Source: Eulemur rufifrons
Taxonomy: Eukaryota > Chordata > Mammalia > Primates > Lemuridae
DNA: 64,000 bases
Assembly (NCBI RefSeq): GCF_041146395.1
Contig: NC_090990.1
Span: 46,076,001-46,140,000, forward strand
Direction: 5' to 3'
The notes below the pieces were generated by a model, which had not been told where the DNA came from, did no database searches, and saw only the letters and a program-made list of their open reading frames with translations. Positions 1 through 10,968 of the stretch are shown in pieces; the stretch's first letter is position 1, and every line of letters starts with the position of its first letter. Position numbers and translations under genes: made by a program.

Positions 1-981
1 TCTCTGCTTCTCACTACTAGAGAAGGGAATCTGTGCTGCCTTAGGAGGCATGGAGCCTGGGACTTTTCTTCCTTTTTAAATTTTTAACGTTATTTTTAAA
101 ATATGTCAGTGCTGGGCACTGATCTCTTGACGAAAGAGAGGTTCCCTCCTTTTAAAACTATACTAACTAAAGATCTTGTGGAAACCCATGGCTTAGAAAT
201 AAAACTTGAACGTCTCCTTTTTTGTTGTTGTTTATGAACGGCCAATAATTTATTCGCGTGTGACATTTGAGCTGGCATTTTTTCCTCCTAAGATGACAGT
301 AGCGTCCGCTGTGTTATATGCTAAAGCAAAGCCAAAATAGCCCTTTGCTTTTGTCCCAATTGGTAGTTCTATTTTGCCCTCTTGCCTTTTTCATTTAGAC
401 CTTACGGTATTTCCTAACCCTCAGACTCTTTTGAAAGGCTTTGATTAAAATATGCTGATAAAAGAATTTGATAACCAGGTTAGGAACGACAAGGCTATCT
501 GGAGAAGACCGAAGGATTTGGCAGCCTAACAAATTCTATTCAGAGCACACAAAGAGATCCCGGAATGTTTTATAGGGACTCAAGTTTGGGGAATGGTATG
601 AACTCAGGTTACCTGCAAAATATGGTGTCATATGGAAACATTTAAGAGCTTATGGAAAATTCTTTGAAAATAAAGTGGAATGAGCTAGCAAGCATATTAT
701 ACCTAAGAAGAAAAATAAGAGCATTCATTCTGATTTTTAGGTGGCTGCCGCAGGAAGGGAGATGGATAAAAGTAGATCACTTTCCACTTCATACACATAA
801 TATAGAAGAGATAACATCTAAGCACAGTTTTGCTAACCAAGCCCTAGACTTGAAAGTAGATGTCATTATGTCTAACCACCTCCTCTGTAGGAACCTCTTG
901 TATGTTACCCCCAAAGCTTCTGCTTATATACTTCCAGAGAAAAATGAGGGGGTGTGGGGATAAAGGTTGGCAGGAACTCAC
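1..981. other. Unique non-coding sequence, nothing recognised
   Basis: AT-rich single-copy sequence with no repeat I recognise and no coding signal. A 103-codon open frame begins near 652 on the plus strand but has no family resemblance and no promoter or splice context, so I treat it as chance. Confidence 0.5.
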
Positions 982-1190
982 GTTGAATACTTAATATCTG
1001 CCAGATACTCGAGTAGGCACTTTATCGCCATCTCGTTTGACTTGTGAGTGTGGGTTTTATAATCTCCAGTTTACAGATGAGGAAACTAAGTTATACATGC
1101 ATCATGAAACTTAGCTCAGGTGTCTAGTTTGAGGCAAAACCGAAATTAGAACCCACGTCCATCTTCTTGCACTATATTAAGCTGCCTCCC
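982..1190 (-). repeat. MIR SINE, minus orientation
   Basis: The reverse MIR pattern is readable in order: a size and transition-zone stretch, then TTTACAGATGAGGAAACTAAG near 1071, then a degraded TTAGAACCCACGTC block near 1146. These match the MIR core, where the antisense strand reads 'cagatgaggaaactgag' followed by 'gaacccaggtc'. It is a heavily diverged, ancient mammalian SINE. Confidence 0.75.
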
Positions 1191-2234
1191 AGATTGAAGA
1201 GCTCCCTTCCTGATAAGGCAGCTTCTTCTGTCTTAGTAATGCAGATTGTTTGAAAATGCTTTCTTTTATTTAGCTGAAATCTGCCTCCCATTAACATCTC
1301 TCATTGGTCCCGATTCTACCTGAGGAGGATCACAGAGTTGATGGAATTCTCTTTCTTCATGCAGGTATGTTTGCAATCACTGCTGCCAGTTATGGTTTCT
1401 GCCATCTTGTACTTAGATGATTTTTTTGAAAATAAAAACACACACACAAATGTCCTCTTGTTGACTACAATTCGTCTTTCAACATATGGAGCTCTTTTTG
1501 AATCCAAGCATCTAGACTCAAAGAATATGAGTGATAGAAGACACTTTAGTTTCATCCCTCCCTGCCTGATTCATCAACCAATTATTAGTATGCCCTTATT
1601 CAAGTTATTTGTTAAAATGGTGAACAGGGTGAACAGGGTAGGTTAACTGGTGGTGTATATATTAGTTTCTGAAATTGCATGCAGAATTTAGCCTACCTGT
1701 GAATTTTTCTGGAAAGAGGTTTGGTAACTATTGTCAAATTCTTAAAAGAACTCATTATGTTAAAAAGTTAAGAAGTACTCAGAGTAGAGAACTTCCTCCA
1801 GATTGAACTAATTAACCTCTTTCGGGAGGGCTTCCCAAATGACCATAACCCTTCATATGACTCAGCCATCACTAGACCATGTTAGATCATCCAGAAGACA
1901 TGGTAAATGGTCTTGTAAGATACTGCACTAAAATGAAAGTTTGCAGTCTTTTCTGTCTTTTCTTGATATCCTTGGACCTTGAGAAAGAATAATTATCTCC
2001 TTAAAAATGGGAAAAAGACTACATTATTCCTAAGTAGGAAGTAGGCCTTTTAAAATAATGTTCTTAACATTTTAATGAAAGAGTTTGCTTTTTTTTTCCT
2101 TTCCATTTTCTTTGTTTTAAATTATAAGCCCAAGTGTTGTTCACCAGTTCACCAAAACTTTACCGTTTAGTCTGCAGGAAGCTTTGAAAACAGGTGGGAT
2201 AGTAAAGGATATCCAGTGTATACCCAGCACTTAT
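1191..2234. other. Unique non-coding sequence with a recursive-splice-like motif
   Basis: No repeat is recognised. At 1350-1370 a pyrimidine tract runs into GCAG directly joined to GTATGT (junction 1364/1365), so the acceptor and donor are fused. A short tandem duplication GGTGAACAGGGTGAACAGG lies near 1619-1638. No coding evidence is seen. Confidence 0.45.
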
Positions 2235-2365
2235 CAACTGTAGAATAGGCCTTATCTTCCTCGGGAGACTGGGAGCTCCTGAAGGGCAGGGAACCTTTGC
2301 AAATCTTTGACTCCCCAGTGCTGAGCCAAGCATCTGGCAAATCCTAGACTCTTAAGGTTTATTGC
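2235..2365 (+). repeat. L2 LINE 3' end fragment
   Basis: The stretch reads GGGAGCTCCTGAAGGGCAGGG near 2271, then 'gactccccagtgctgagccaagcatctggca'. This is the degraded L2 3' terminus (GAGCTCCTTGAGGGCAGGGAC ... CCCCAGTGCCTAGCACAGTGCCTGGCA). Confidence 0.7.
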
Positions 2366-2980
2366 CTTCAATTGAAAGGAATGATTTAGCTGAAACTGCC
2401 TGTTACATAGTGTTTCAGGATTGGGCTGTTTATTTTAGTCAACCTTATTCCATGTGACTTTACTTTGGCTGAGTGACCTAAAAGTACAATTATTCTGAGC
2501 ACCTAACAAATTTAATTAACGATGATGAGGAAGAACAAGGCACCATAGTTAGGTACAGTCCACAGAGAAAGTGAAGAGCCCAGTCAAAACTGATGGGCTC
2601 TACTATGTTTAAAATAAAAAAATATGTAGCCTAAGTGAAGTGTTGATGAACATAACTCTCTTATATGCTTCACCTGTCTTTGCTGAGAATGGGCACTGGC
2701 CTGCATGAGATGGCAATTAATGATTTTACACACATAAGAAGAGAATTTTTGACCTTGAGACCTTAGGAAGAGCTGTTGATACAATCCCCTGCACTCTAAG
2801 ATAAGGAGACTTAGTCAAGTGTCCTTCCTGAGGTTATACACCCTGAACAGTGGTACTCTTTCCAACCAAAGATGGTGCCTACCTCATGTTTTTCAAAGAA
2901 ATCTTTTAAATGTTAAAAGTGTAACATTAAAGAAAGTTTCCAGACCATATGAAATTTCTCAGTTGTCCCAGAATTAGTTT

Positions 2981-2987
<7 letters not shown>

Positions 2988-3013
<26 letters not shown>
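2988..3013. repeat. (TA)n microsatellite
   Basis: An uninterrupted run of alternating T and A, about 13 units, in unique sequence. It is likely polymorphic and prone to slippage. Confidence 0.9.
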
Positions 3014-3273
3014 CTCAACCGTTCTTTTACAGAGTAATCTAGCATACATTCACACAACAAGGTTTTAAAGGATGGTTTCTATGCAAGTGAAATTATATGC
3101 ATGGAAAGACAACAGTCATACTTTCTAATCTGAAGTTGCTGTATTTCCTATTAGGAACATTTTCCAAGGGAGAGTTAAGAAATAATGAATATGTTGAATA
3201 AAGCTAGGAATGTTGGGAGCCATTCCTAGTCCCACAGAGAGCAGCCATACCGTCTTACAAGCTGTCCCTTGGT

Positions 3274-3298
3274 GGGGGCTGGGGTGGGGGTGGCTGGG
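3274..3298 (+). other. G-quadruplex-forming motif
   Basis: Four G-runs of 5, 4, 5 and 3 are separated by loops of 2, 1 and 5 bases (TGGGGGCTGGGGTGGGGG then TGGCTGGG). This satisfies the canonical G-quadruplex pattern on the plus strand. No promoter context is seen, so any function is open. Confidence 0.6.
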
Positions 3299-6200
3299 TG
3301 TCCATTAGAGTTAGAATCCTGGCTTCGTAGACGAGGAAATTGACCTGGTGTGGTGGTTCTTACACTGGTACGAAGACTCTTAGCTTTTTTTCTCCACATA
3401 GCCAAAATGAATGTCATTGATTGCTTCAAGCATGATGGTCTTACCAGTCTAGACCCTAAGTGTTTCTTATGCTCCCAGAATGACTTATTCAGTAACCACT
3501 TATACTCTGTAGTAAAACAATTTTTGTTGTTAAAGTAGGAAGAAGAGAGAAGACCAAATTATTTCCAGTTTGGGCTTAACGTTGGTGTTATCTTTCAGAC
3601 TGTGGGCGAAATAAAAAGGAGTTATGATTTTACAGAATCAGAGATACCAAATGTATGATAAAGAAAGATGTCATCTTACTATTTTCAAGTAATGGACAAA
3701 GAAGACATACCCATTGCCCTGTAATTTTCAGATCTTCTGTAACCTTTTTTAACAAAATGAGAGAAGTTGCTACTTGTACCCAAGGGAAGAGAAAGTTAAT
3801 GAATAGAAAAGACAGAATTTGCTTAGGAAAACGGTGGAATTAAGCTCTGGACAAAACATGCATCAGTGATGCATAACATTTTTGTTAATTGGGTCTTAAC
3901 AGGTTTCTGACTCACGTGGTAATCATTGTAGAAGTGGGTCTTACTAGACCATGCCAGTGGTAAATCCTACAGCTGTAAGAACTCTTACCTACTTGTGTAC
4001 ATGCACCTGAGTTTCTGGGGGCGTACGTTTCTATAGCTTAATTTAGGTTCCACATACACTTCAGTGGTTAAACCTGAGCTAGACTCAAAAGAGTTTGTTT
4101 CCATTAAGAAAATGAATCTTTTATGTGGACCAAGGTCAGGTTAGTTAATTTGTTTGCTTTTATTGGAATAACTTTTCCCATTCCAATTCATCACTTAATT
4201 TTAAGTGGTTCTACTAAAATACCCATTAAAGTCCCTTACATTTCTTACAGACTAGGGCTATGACAGGTTCATGTTACTTTTTTTTCCCCTGAAGGCACAA
4301 AAGGTAGCTTTTCCGGTCATCAACCTATTCTTCCTTGTTCGTAATTTCCCAACAATGAGGGGACATTTTATATAATACCAGTATGAACCCTAATTGCAAA
4401 GAGACCAAATGAAGTTTCCATAAGAAGCAAGATTAATTAAAATATAAAAATGCACCAAAATATAGTAAAACTTTTCTTTTAAAAAAAATGCTATGACATT
4501 TTGTGGGGCAACCCTCCTTTTTTCCCCCCTACTATACCCTCTTCCCCACTGTTGCATTTTCCAGCAACTTAAAGTCAACTCTGGCTAGTAAAGTAACTAA
4601 ATGTGATGTTATCACCTTAATTAGTGGTGACAAAAGATCAATTAATGTTACAATTAAAAACAGTGTCTAGATCTGTTGTTTGTAGTGAACAAATGTGACA
4701 ATTACTTTGTTCATTGACATAGATGTGTTGAATTTCCTCCCTAGATTTTAAGGGGATGCATTTTAGTGCTGATGTGCACATTTAACTGTGGACAGTAGGA
4801 ACAAGGCAAGCATATTAGGGAAAGAATAGGGCCCCTAATGTCTAAGCTAGAGCCATATTTTAGCATACTTGACACCTCTCCTTGGTATATGATGCTATAT
4901 CAGCAACTTGTACTCACTGGATCTGGAGCCTCAAGCTTTTAATATTTTATCACTAAATGCTTAAGTGTTTATGTTGCAAAAAGAAAAGAAAAAAAAAAAA
5001 GATTCCCACTCGGACTCTCAAACCATGTAAGCAGTACACACTATCTGAGAACCATGTCATTAATGATTTTGGTCCCTTTTATGGCAGTACTTTTTAAGTT
5101 GATGGGGCAGAATAGTTAAGTATGTGATTTTTGCAGATCTCGTTGAATTTTCTTCTGATACAGGGCAAGCTGTTTTTCATACATTGAAGCCTGGGAAAGC
5201 TCTGTTACTGTTAAAAGAGTAACCGTATCTCTTTTCTGAGTTGTTGCCAAGCAGATGTAGACTTTTGGAATGTGCCCAGAAAACTTCTACAGCTGATACT
5301 TTGGTGATTTGTTCCTACTTCTGGCTTTACTGGCACTTATTTAAATAGCAGAGGAACATAATTTTGCATTGGTAAGTCACAAATTTATACACTTCCTTAG
5401 AAGCAATTAAATATAGGTAAGCCAATCGATAGAAAAAGAAGTAAACCCACTTTGCTTTTTGAGATTAGCAGTGAAGATATGCCAACCTTTGGCTATGTCA
5501 TTTTGGTGAAGAAAGAATGAGGAAAATCCCTTTAAAAAGTTCTCTGAGAGATTAGCACTAAATGTCAAACGAGGCAATCTACTACCATTACTAAAAGAAA
5601 TCTCACCTTTTAACTTCATCTCATAAATGGATCATGCTCCATAGATCTACCTGGAGAGGACTTGGTTTGATTTTAAATTCTTAGATTACTACTGACTTCC
5701 ACCATCATGTTTTAGTATTCTTTCCATGACGTTAACGCTATAAAGAGGATTAGAAATGAGGAAATATCAGCAACAGCGGGATACACTAATTTATCAGGAA
5801 ATGAGCATTTTTTTGAACATCAGCTCAAAACAACAAAGATCAGTACCATAATTTCAGGTAACTTAGTAGCAGTTGAAATCCCGTAAGCCACGAAGTTAGT
5901 GTGCTTTTGGCATGGCGAGTAAAACAAGGAAGCTGGTTGAATTCATTGACTAGCTCCATTGCTGCCTAAAAAAGACAATTAAACAAGGAGAACAGGGAGG
6001 GAGGAAGGGAGGAACAAAGAAACTAAACTCTGTTTCTTTTTTAAGAGGAGTCGGAAGATGAGGAGTAATATAACACTTTAGATATACATGTTAAAAATGT
6101 ATAACAAGTCGTAGATCATACTAAAGGATTCCTAAAGTTTAGAACATGGCTGAGGGTATAGATGTCAGATTTTCTTACACAATAGTGGGTCTTTTGTTTC

Positions 6201-6847
6201 AGAGTTCACTCTTGGCAAGCAACTCCCTACCACTGCGTTAATTTCCTGTCGATCTTTCATTCAGCAACAGAACTAGAGATGGGGAGCAGACACTGCCTCC
6301 CCCCCACCCAGGCTTTTTAAGACTGTGCTTTGTGTAGATTAAAAAGAAGAAAGAAAAAAGAACAAACTTTTCCCAAACAAGATGTCCATGTGCATTCTTT
6401 AACATCCTGTGTGTGTGCTTAAAATGATCCTTTAAAAAAGCCCCCTCCATAATTTTGAACCTCTCCTTTTTCTAAAGACTTTTATAGCCATTTTTTTTCC
6501 CTTCTTCTCAGCATGTGAACCAATGTGTAACCCAAATAGATGTTACTTTGCTATTTACTTAGATTGTTTTAAAAGGCTAGCTGTGTGGAGGAATGAGGAA
6601 GGAAGGGAGGAGGGTGTGGCTAGGGTTTATTTTTTTTCTGTGTTGACCTAATGAGTGTAGTTCTTAAAAAAATAATAAATATTTACGTGTGATCTTAATT
6701 TTTAATGAGATTCGTAAACTGGCTCGTATAGAAGAGTGTATGAAAAGCCAAATATATTAAACTATGGTTATTGTAAATACATGCATATGTACACTAGAAT
6801 GTTTTATGAGGAAGGGAACTTACTGGTTTTTGTTCACTGTTGTTTTT

Positions 6848-6912
6848 CTAGTGTCTAGAAGAGTGCCTGACGCATAACTGGCACTCAATAAATATTTGTT
6901 GAATGAAAAAAA
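6848..6912 (+). repeat. L2 LINE terminal fragment
   Basis: GAGTGCCTGACGCATAACTG then GCACTCAATAAATATTTGTTGAATGAA is the very end of L2 in the plus orientation, where the consensus ends with 'gcctggcacatagtaggtgctcaataaatgtttgttgaatgaa'. Confidence 0.8.
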
Positions 6913-6923
6913 CGAATGTAAAT

Positions 6924-7067
6924 AGGCAGCATTGCATAGTGATGATAGCATTAGAGTAGAATTCAGAAGACCCTGGAGTCTAGTTCTGGCACTGCCATTC
7001 ACTAAGCATATGAAGTTGTTGAAGTCACTTACCTTCTCTGCACCTCTGTTTTTAAAAAAGTGGGAAT
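6924..7067 (+). repeat. MIR SINE, 5' portion (split by a 7SL monomer)
   Basis: The 5' MIR start is readable near 6924 (GGCAGCATTGCATAGTGATGATAGCA), followed by the 'tctagttctggcactgccattcactaagcatatgaagttgttgaagtcacttaccttctctgcacctctgt' core. It is interrupted at about 7067 by a fossil Alu monomer. The remainder resumes at 7208. Confidence 0.8.
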
Positions 7068-7207
7068 AGCCCAGCTACTCTGGAGGCTGAGGTGGGAGGG
7101 TTGCTTGAGCCAAGGAGTTCGAGGCTGTAGTGGTTTATCATCCTGTCTGTGAGTGGCCACTGTACTCCAGCCTGGGCAACATATCGAGACCCCATCTCTT
7201 AAAAAAA
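7068..7207 (+). repeat. Fossil Alu monomer (FAM / FLAM_A type), nested in MIR
   Basis: A 7SL RNA-derived monomer lacking the S domain. It starts at the CCCAGCTACTCTGGAGGCTG region and keeps the segment CTGTGAGTGGCCACTGTACT (near 7147-7166). That segment corresponds to the 7SL 3' part CTGTGAATAGCCACTGCACT, which standard Alu arms have lost. It ends in ATCGAGACCCCATCTCTT plus a short A-run. The surrounding MIR sequence is partly duplicated (TGGGAATAG before, TGAGAATAATAG after), consistent with a target-site duplication. It dates to before dimeric Alus and is 5' truncated. Confidence 0.8.
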
Positions 7208-7310
7208 CTGAGAATAATAGTACCTGCCCTCCGTGCCTTTTTTAGGCTTTTATAAGGGTTAATGATATCTAAGGGATGCAAAAGTGCTTTGGAAACTACA
7301 GGGTGCTTTA
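7208..7310 (+). repeat. MIR SINE, 3' portion (split by the 7SL monomer)
   Basis: MIR continues with GAGAATAATAGTACCTGCC, 'ttttataagggttaatgatatctaagg' and 'aaaagtgctttggaaac'. This is the tail that follows 'aaatggggataataatagtacctacc' in the MIR consensus. Confidence 0.75.
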
Positions 7311-7317
7311 AAGACAT

Positions 7318-7318
<1 letters not shown>

Positions 7319-7358
<40 letters not shown>
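7319..7358. repeat. Compound (GT)n(GA)n microsatellite
   Basis: A short GT run passes into about 13 GA units. Open frames crossing it encode Arg-Glu repeats and are artefacts of the repeat. Confidence 0.9.
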
Positions 7359-7359
<1 letters not shown>

Positions 7360-8149
7360 TGTGGGCGTAAGCGTACAGAAAATCCTTTATCTCTTTGCTT
7401 CTCAATTTCTTTTCTTAGGAAAATCAGATTATTTAAATCCCATTATGTACAGCTCTCCTCTGTTCTTACTAAGCCTCTGTATTCCATTACCTCCAGTAAA
7501 TCAGAAAAAGGTGGTGAGTCAGGCTATAGTGGAAGGTGAGGTCTGCTATTTTCTTATTTCCATTTTACTCAGTGGAATTGAGTGCATGTCTCATGAAGTT
7601 TCTTACCTGTTTGAACTATATAAGATTTAGCATACGAATTTTGAGTCTCTTAGTTATGACCGTTTCAAGATTCCTTGATCACTAAGTGAAAGTATTTATT
7701 AGTTGTTAATATGGTAGATTGATAATTGTACATTTAACATAGAATCTAGCTAGAATCAGTGTCATGGAATTAGCTATAAAGATTTTTGTAAAAAATGTGT
7801 GTGTATGTGTGCATGCATGTGCACGCTCATGTGTTTTAATAATAATATGTCCCAAGGCTGCACATCTGGAAGAGGAAAAGATAGAAAGTAAAAAGTAAGT
7901 AGTATGGTATTGACAAAGAGAAAAGATCACATCATCAGGACAATTGTTTTTCACTTTTGAAACACCTTAGGCTTTACATCCATTAATTTTCCATAGTTAT
8001 TTTTTAATTTGGGATTTTAAAATTCAAGTATCAAGAAACAAAATATGGAGGTCCTTTATATTAGCATGTTGCCTTAAATTCGAAGAAAATGATATGAAGT
8101 CTTCAGTAGACTTTAATAGCATGGTAGAACTTTAGATTTGGAAGCCAAC
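7359..8149. other. Unique non-coding sequence
   Basis: No recognised repeat or exon. A GT-rich, degenerate alternating purine-pyrimidine stretch lies at about 7796-7834. Short open frames are random-looking. Confidence 0.45.
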
Positions 8150-8316
8150 TTGAATAACATCATAGAACTTTTAGATTTTAAGAGATCATTTAGTCCAGCT
8201 ACTCTCAGTTGGCTCCTGAGAGAACAGAGGCCCAGATAACCCAGGCCAAGGAGTTTTTAGAAGGTCACGCCACCAGGTTCTTTAGAGTCAGGACTATAAT
8301 TTAGGTCTTCAGGTGT
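8150..8316 (-). repeat. MIR3-like SINE, minus orientation
   Basis: The sequence 'catagaacttttagattttaagagatcatttagtccagc' followed by 'agaacagaggcccagataacc', 'aaggtcacgccacc' and a degraded 'agtcaggactataatttaggtct' follows the antisense MIR3 order (gaccttagagatcatctagtcca ... gaggcccagagaggttaagt ... aaggtcacacag). Confidence 0.65.
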
Positions 8317-8686
8317 GTAAATTTCTACTATTCCTTCCTGTTACCTTGCTGTTGAGTTTTCTTAAAACTAAAACTATGTTATAAACCTCAATTAAGAGAA
8401 CTTTCCAAAATATTGCTAATGTTGACTGCCTTAGCATTACATTTGCTAAGGTTTGATAGTCACCCAGGTTTTCTGAGCCAGAAACCTAACTTTCTGATTA
8501 ATAAGACAATTGTATGTATGTGCCATACTTGGCTGGATATATCCATAGAAGGTATATTTTTAAATCTGAAAGAATATAAGCAATGTTCCCTCCCTCTATT
8601 TTTTTAAATGACAAGGGCTGTTGAAAAAAAATCACAACCCCTCACTGTGACCTGCATCCACGTGGTTTAAAATGTATGTTGTTTAG
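8317..8686. other. Unique non-coding sequence
   Basis: AT-rich sequence with no recognised repeat or exon. A 64-codon open frame here has no family resemblance. Confidence 0.4.
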
Positions 8687-8977
8687 TCCGAGCTCAGTGG
8701 CTATGCCTGTAATCTTAGCACTGTGGGAGGCCGAGGTGGGAGCATCATCGCTTGCAGTCAGGAGTTCGAGACCAGCCTGAGCAAGAATGAGAGCCTGTCT
8801 CTACAAAAAATGGAAACATTAGCCAGGTGTGGTGGCACACACCTGTAGTCCTAGGTACTTGGGAGGCTGAGGCAAGAGGATTGCTTGAGCCCTGCAGTTG
8901 AAGGTTGCAGTGGGTTAGGATGACACCACTGTACTTTATCCAGGGTGACAGAGTGAGAGTCTGTCTAAAAAAAAAAT
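8687..8977 (+). repeat. Old dimeric Alu, plus orientation
   Basis: Left arm 'gtggctatgcctgtaatcttagcactgtgggaggccgaggtggg', central A-rich linker 'tctctacaaaaaatggaaacattagcc' and right arm 'gtggcacacacctgtagtcctaggtacttgggaggctgaggcaagaggattgcttgagccc', ending at CAGAGTGAGAGTCTGTCT. It is substantially diverged. The flanks TGTATGTTG (8672) and TATATGTTG (after the tail) suggest a target-site duplication. Confidence 0.9.
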
Positions 8978-9045
8978 ATATATATATATCTATCTATCTA
9001 TATCTATAGCTATAGATATATGTAGTGTGTGTGTATATATATATA
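8978..9045. repeat. Microsatellite grown from the Alu tail: (TA)n/(TATC)n/(GT)n
   Basis: The Alu A-tail passes into TA, TATC and GT repeat units and back to TA. Alu tails commonly seed such microsatellites. Confidence 0.85.
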
Positions 9046-9079
9046 TGTTGCTATTGAAAGAGTTGTTTGACTTAAACTC

Positions 9080-9420
9080 AGGAGGTACATTATATTGTCC
9101 ATGCATTGTTTTTGGAAACCTGATCTTATGTCTGCTTTTAACAGATAGGCTAGGTTAAATTATGTTAAACATGTTGTACTGAGGCACGATTCACCGTGCT
9201 GCAGCCTGGCTTTCTTCTTTGATTAGCTTTAATCAAACTCTCTGCATTCCATGACCTTAATAAAGCTATTTTTCCTGACAACTGAAGACTGTCTTAACAA
9301 GCACAGCTCATCTGTGCTGAAACTAAGGCTGAGTTAAGATGGGGTCTAGGTCCTCATTAAAGTCCACAGCATGAAGTATAAGAGGAAATGATGAAATGGT
9401 GCTCCCTGAAACATCTCGTC
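9080..9420. promoter_or_regulatory. Candidate conserved non-coding element with paired homeodomain-like sites
   Basis: A repeat-free block after the Alu. It contains TTGATTAGCTTTAATCAA (about 9220-9237), an inverted pair of TGATTA/TAATCA homeodomain-type cores, and several other TTAA- and TTAAT-rich sites. It is not a repeat that I recognise. The enhancer suggestion rests on motif content only; no conservation test was possible. Confidence 0.25.
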
Positions 9421-9744
9421 TTTAAATTTAATTAGACAAATTATACGCAAACTAGTAGATGCCCTGGGAAGGCAATGAACAAACATTAGGGCTAATAAAA
9501 AGCTTGAATAGTATAAAAGGGCTGGGGGAAGTGCTATAGAACCTTTCTAACACTTATGAGAGGTAAATTAAAACCAATTGCTAAACATAGAAACTGGATG
9601 AATTTCAATATTGATATAGAAATTAATTTTATGGTGCTGTTCTAAGTATAAAAATACAGGCTATACTTAAGTCTTTCAAAATTTGGCATGTTAACACCTA
9701 TGCACAAAGTATTTTATGGATCCTTAATGGGAGACAATTATGGG
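9421..9744. other. Unique non-coding sequence with a TATA-like motif
   Basis: AT-rich unique sequence with no recognised repeat. It includes TATAAAAGG at 9512-9520, followed by GCTGGGGG, a good TATA-box match. No downstream exon is seen. Confidence 0.35.
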
Positions 9745-9990
9745 CCTGACTTTGGAGTTTGGACAGACCTGGGTTCAAATTCTAGCAAGTTCTACTAACT
9801 TTTGTTTTTTGGGGGTTTACTTTGGTGCATGTTACCTCACTTCTGTGAAATCCAGTTTCATCATCTACAAAATGAGAGGAATAATTCTTTTCCTAAAGAG
9901 GCTGTATAAGAATTAAGTGATATTAAATTAGATGACAAGTATAGAGTGCTTGACACAATGCCTGGCACATAATAGATGCTCAAAAATAGG
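9745..9990 (+). repeat. MIR SINE, plus orientation
   Basis: Readable in order: 'tttggagtttggacagacctgggttcaaattcta', 'gttacctcacttctgtgaaa', 'catctacaaaatgagaggaataattc', 'gtataagaattaagtgatatta', then CACAATGCCTGGCACATAAT and 'agatgctcaa'. It is nearly full length and diverged. Confidence 0.85.
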
Positions 9991-10235
9991 TACCCTGTAT
10001 TGCAAAGGAATGTCCACTGAGTTAAGAGTGGTTTCAAATAAATTATCTTTTCAATATGTGAGAGTTATATTATGAATGTAAATACTGTACACATAATCTT
10101 ATGAATCAAGATTAAGTGAAAATGCTAGAGAACAGAAGCTTATAGCTTTTGGAAAGATAGCGACTCAGAGGTAATAAGTAGATTATTTGGAGCCTAGAGC
10201 AGTCAAATGGAGAGAGGTTTCAGTAGGTTGAAACA

Positions 10236-10425
10236 TTCATTTATTAAGTGCTGCATGCTAAGCATCTTGTATACCTTATTATCTCATTTAACATTGATAA
10301 GAACTCTGCCAGGTAGGTATTATTGACCTGATTTTGCACAGAAAAAAAGGGATTCAGAAAAGCTAAGTGAATTGTATTTTAATATGGAAGAGTCAGGGCT
10401 GGAACTTAGGGTCAACCTGGTTCTG
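10236..10425 (-). repeat. MIR SINE, minus orientation
   Basis: Antisense MIR: 'ttattaagtgctgcatgctaagcatcttg', 'attatctcatttaacattgataagaactctgccaggtaggtattattgacctgattttgcacag', then 'gaattgtattttaatatggaagagtcagggctggaactta'. Confidence 0.8.
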
Positions 10426-10503
10426 GGGGGCATTTGGATGGCAAACTAGTGCAGATATGTTTATAACTTTTTAAAATCACATTTGTCATATGACTTACTG
10501 GGA

Positions 10504-10523
10504 TACACAGTCTCTCTCTCTCT
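10504..10523. repeat. Short (TC)n run
   Basis: A short TC dinucleotide run in unique sequence. Confidence 0.7.
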
Positions 10524-10604
10524 ACTGGGTCTTTTTATCCTTGGGTGAATTCTAAATAAACTTACTCTGTATTGTTTTAACCCTCATTTCATTGCTTTAA
10601 GACT

Positions 10605-10720
10605 CTGTGGCTGCCCACTTAGAATCACCTGGGGTGGGATCTGCGCATTAGTATTTTTAAAGCTCCCCTGGTGATTCCAGGTTTGCATCCAGGGCTAAAA
10701 ACCTCTGCTTTAAAATATAT
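10605..10720 (+). repeat. MER5A-like hAT DNA transposon fragment
   Basis: Contains TTAGAATCACCTGGGGTGGG and GGTGATTCCAGGTTTGCATCCAGGGCTAAAAACCTCTGC. These are the 5' and 3' parts of a short, internally deleted MER5 element (agaatcacctgggggcttgttaaa ... caggtgatgctgatgctgctgg ... aaccactg). Confidence 0.65.
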
Positions 10721-10923
10721 CTACCTCAGGCATAGGTGTTTTGGTTGCTCACAGCTTTAAGCTTTAGTCTCAGCGATGATTTGTCAGGGTTGATTATGAT
10801 CCGCTTGCTTGTTTGGAGGAAGAAATATAGAAGCTGTGAAATCTTTTCCAGTTGTGATAGATGTTGTTTATGCATTAATTAGCATGTAAAAATTAAACAC
10901 TCTATATTTCTACTGTTAGCTCG

Positions 10924-10968
10924 TTTCCTTCCTTCCTTCCTTCCCTCCCTCCCTCGCTCCGTCCCTCC
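10924..10968. repeat. (TTCC)n/(CCCT)n pyrimidine-tract microsatellite
   Basis: TTCC units turn into CCCT units, about 45 bases of pure pyrimidine on the plus strand apart from two G interruptions. It could form triplex DNA. Confidence 0.85.

Larger units (their letters stand above)
2366..6847. other. Unique AT-rich non-coding sequence
   Basis: About 4.5 kb without an interspersed repeat that I can name. It holds a TA dinucleotide run (2988-3013), a G-quadruplex motif (3274-3298), a short A-run (4989-5000) and many short open frames of 60-70 codons that look random. No exon or RNA gene is supported. Confidence 0.5.

Noticed and set aside
2255..2300. Sequence resembling the miR-28/miR-151 family (GAGCTCCT-GAGGGCAGGG)
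   Set aside because: This is the L2 3' end from which those microRNAs arose. No opposing L2 copy is adjacent to form a hairpin.
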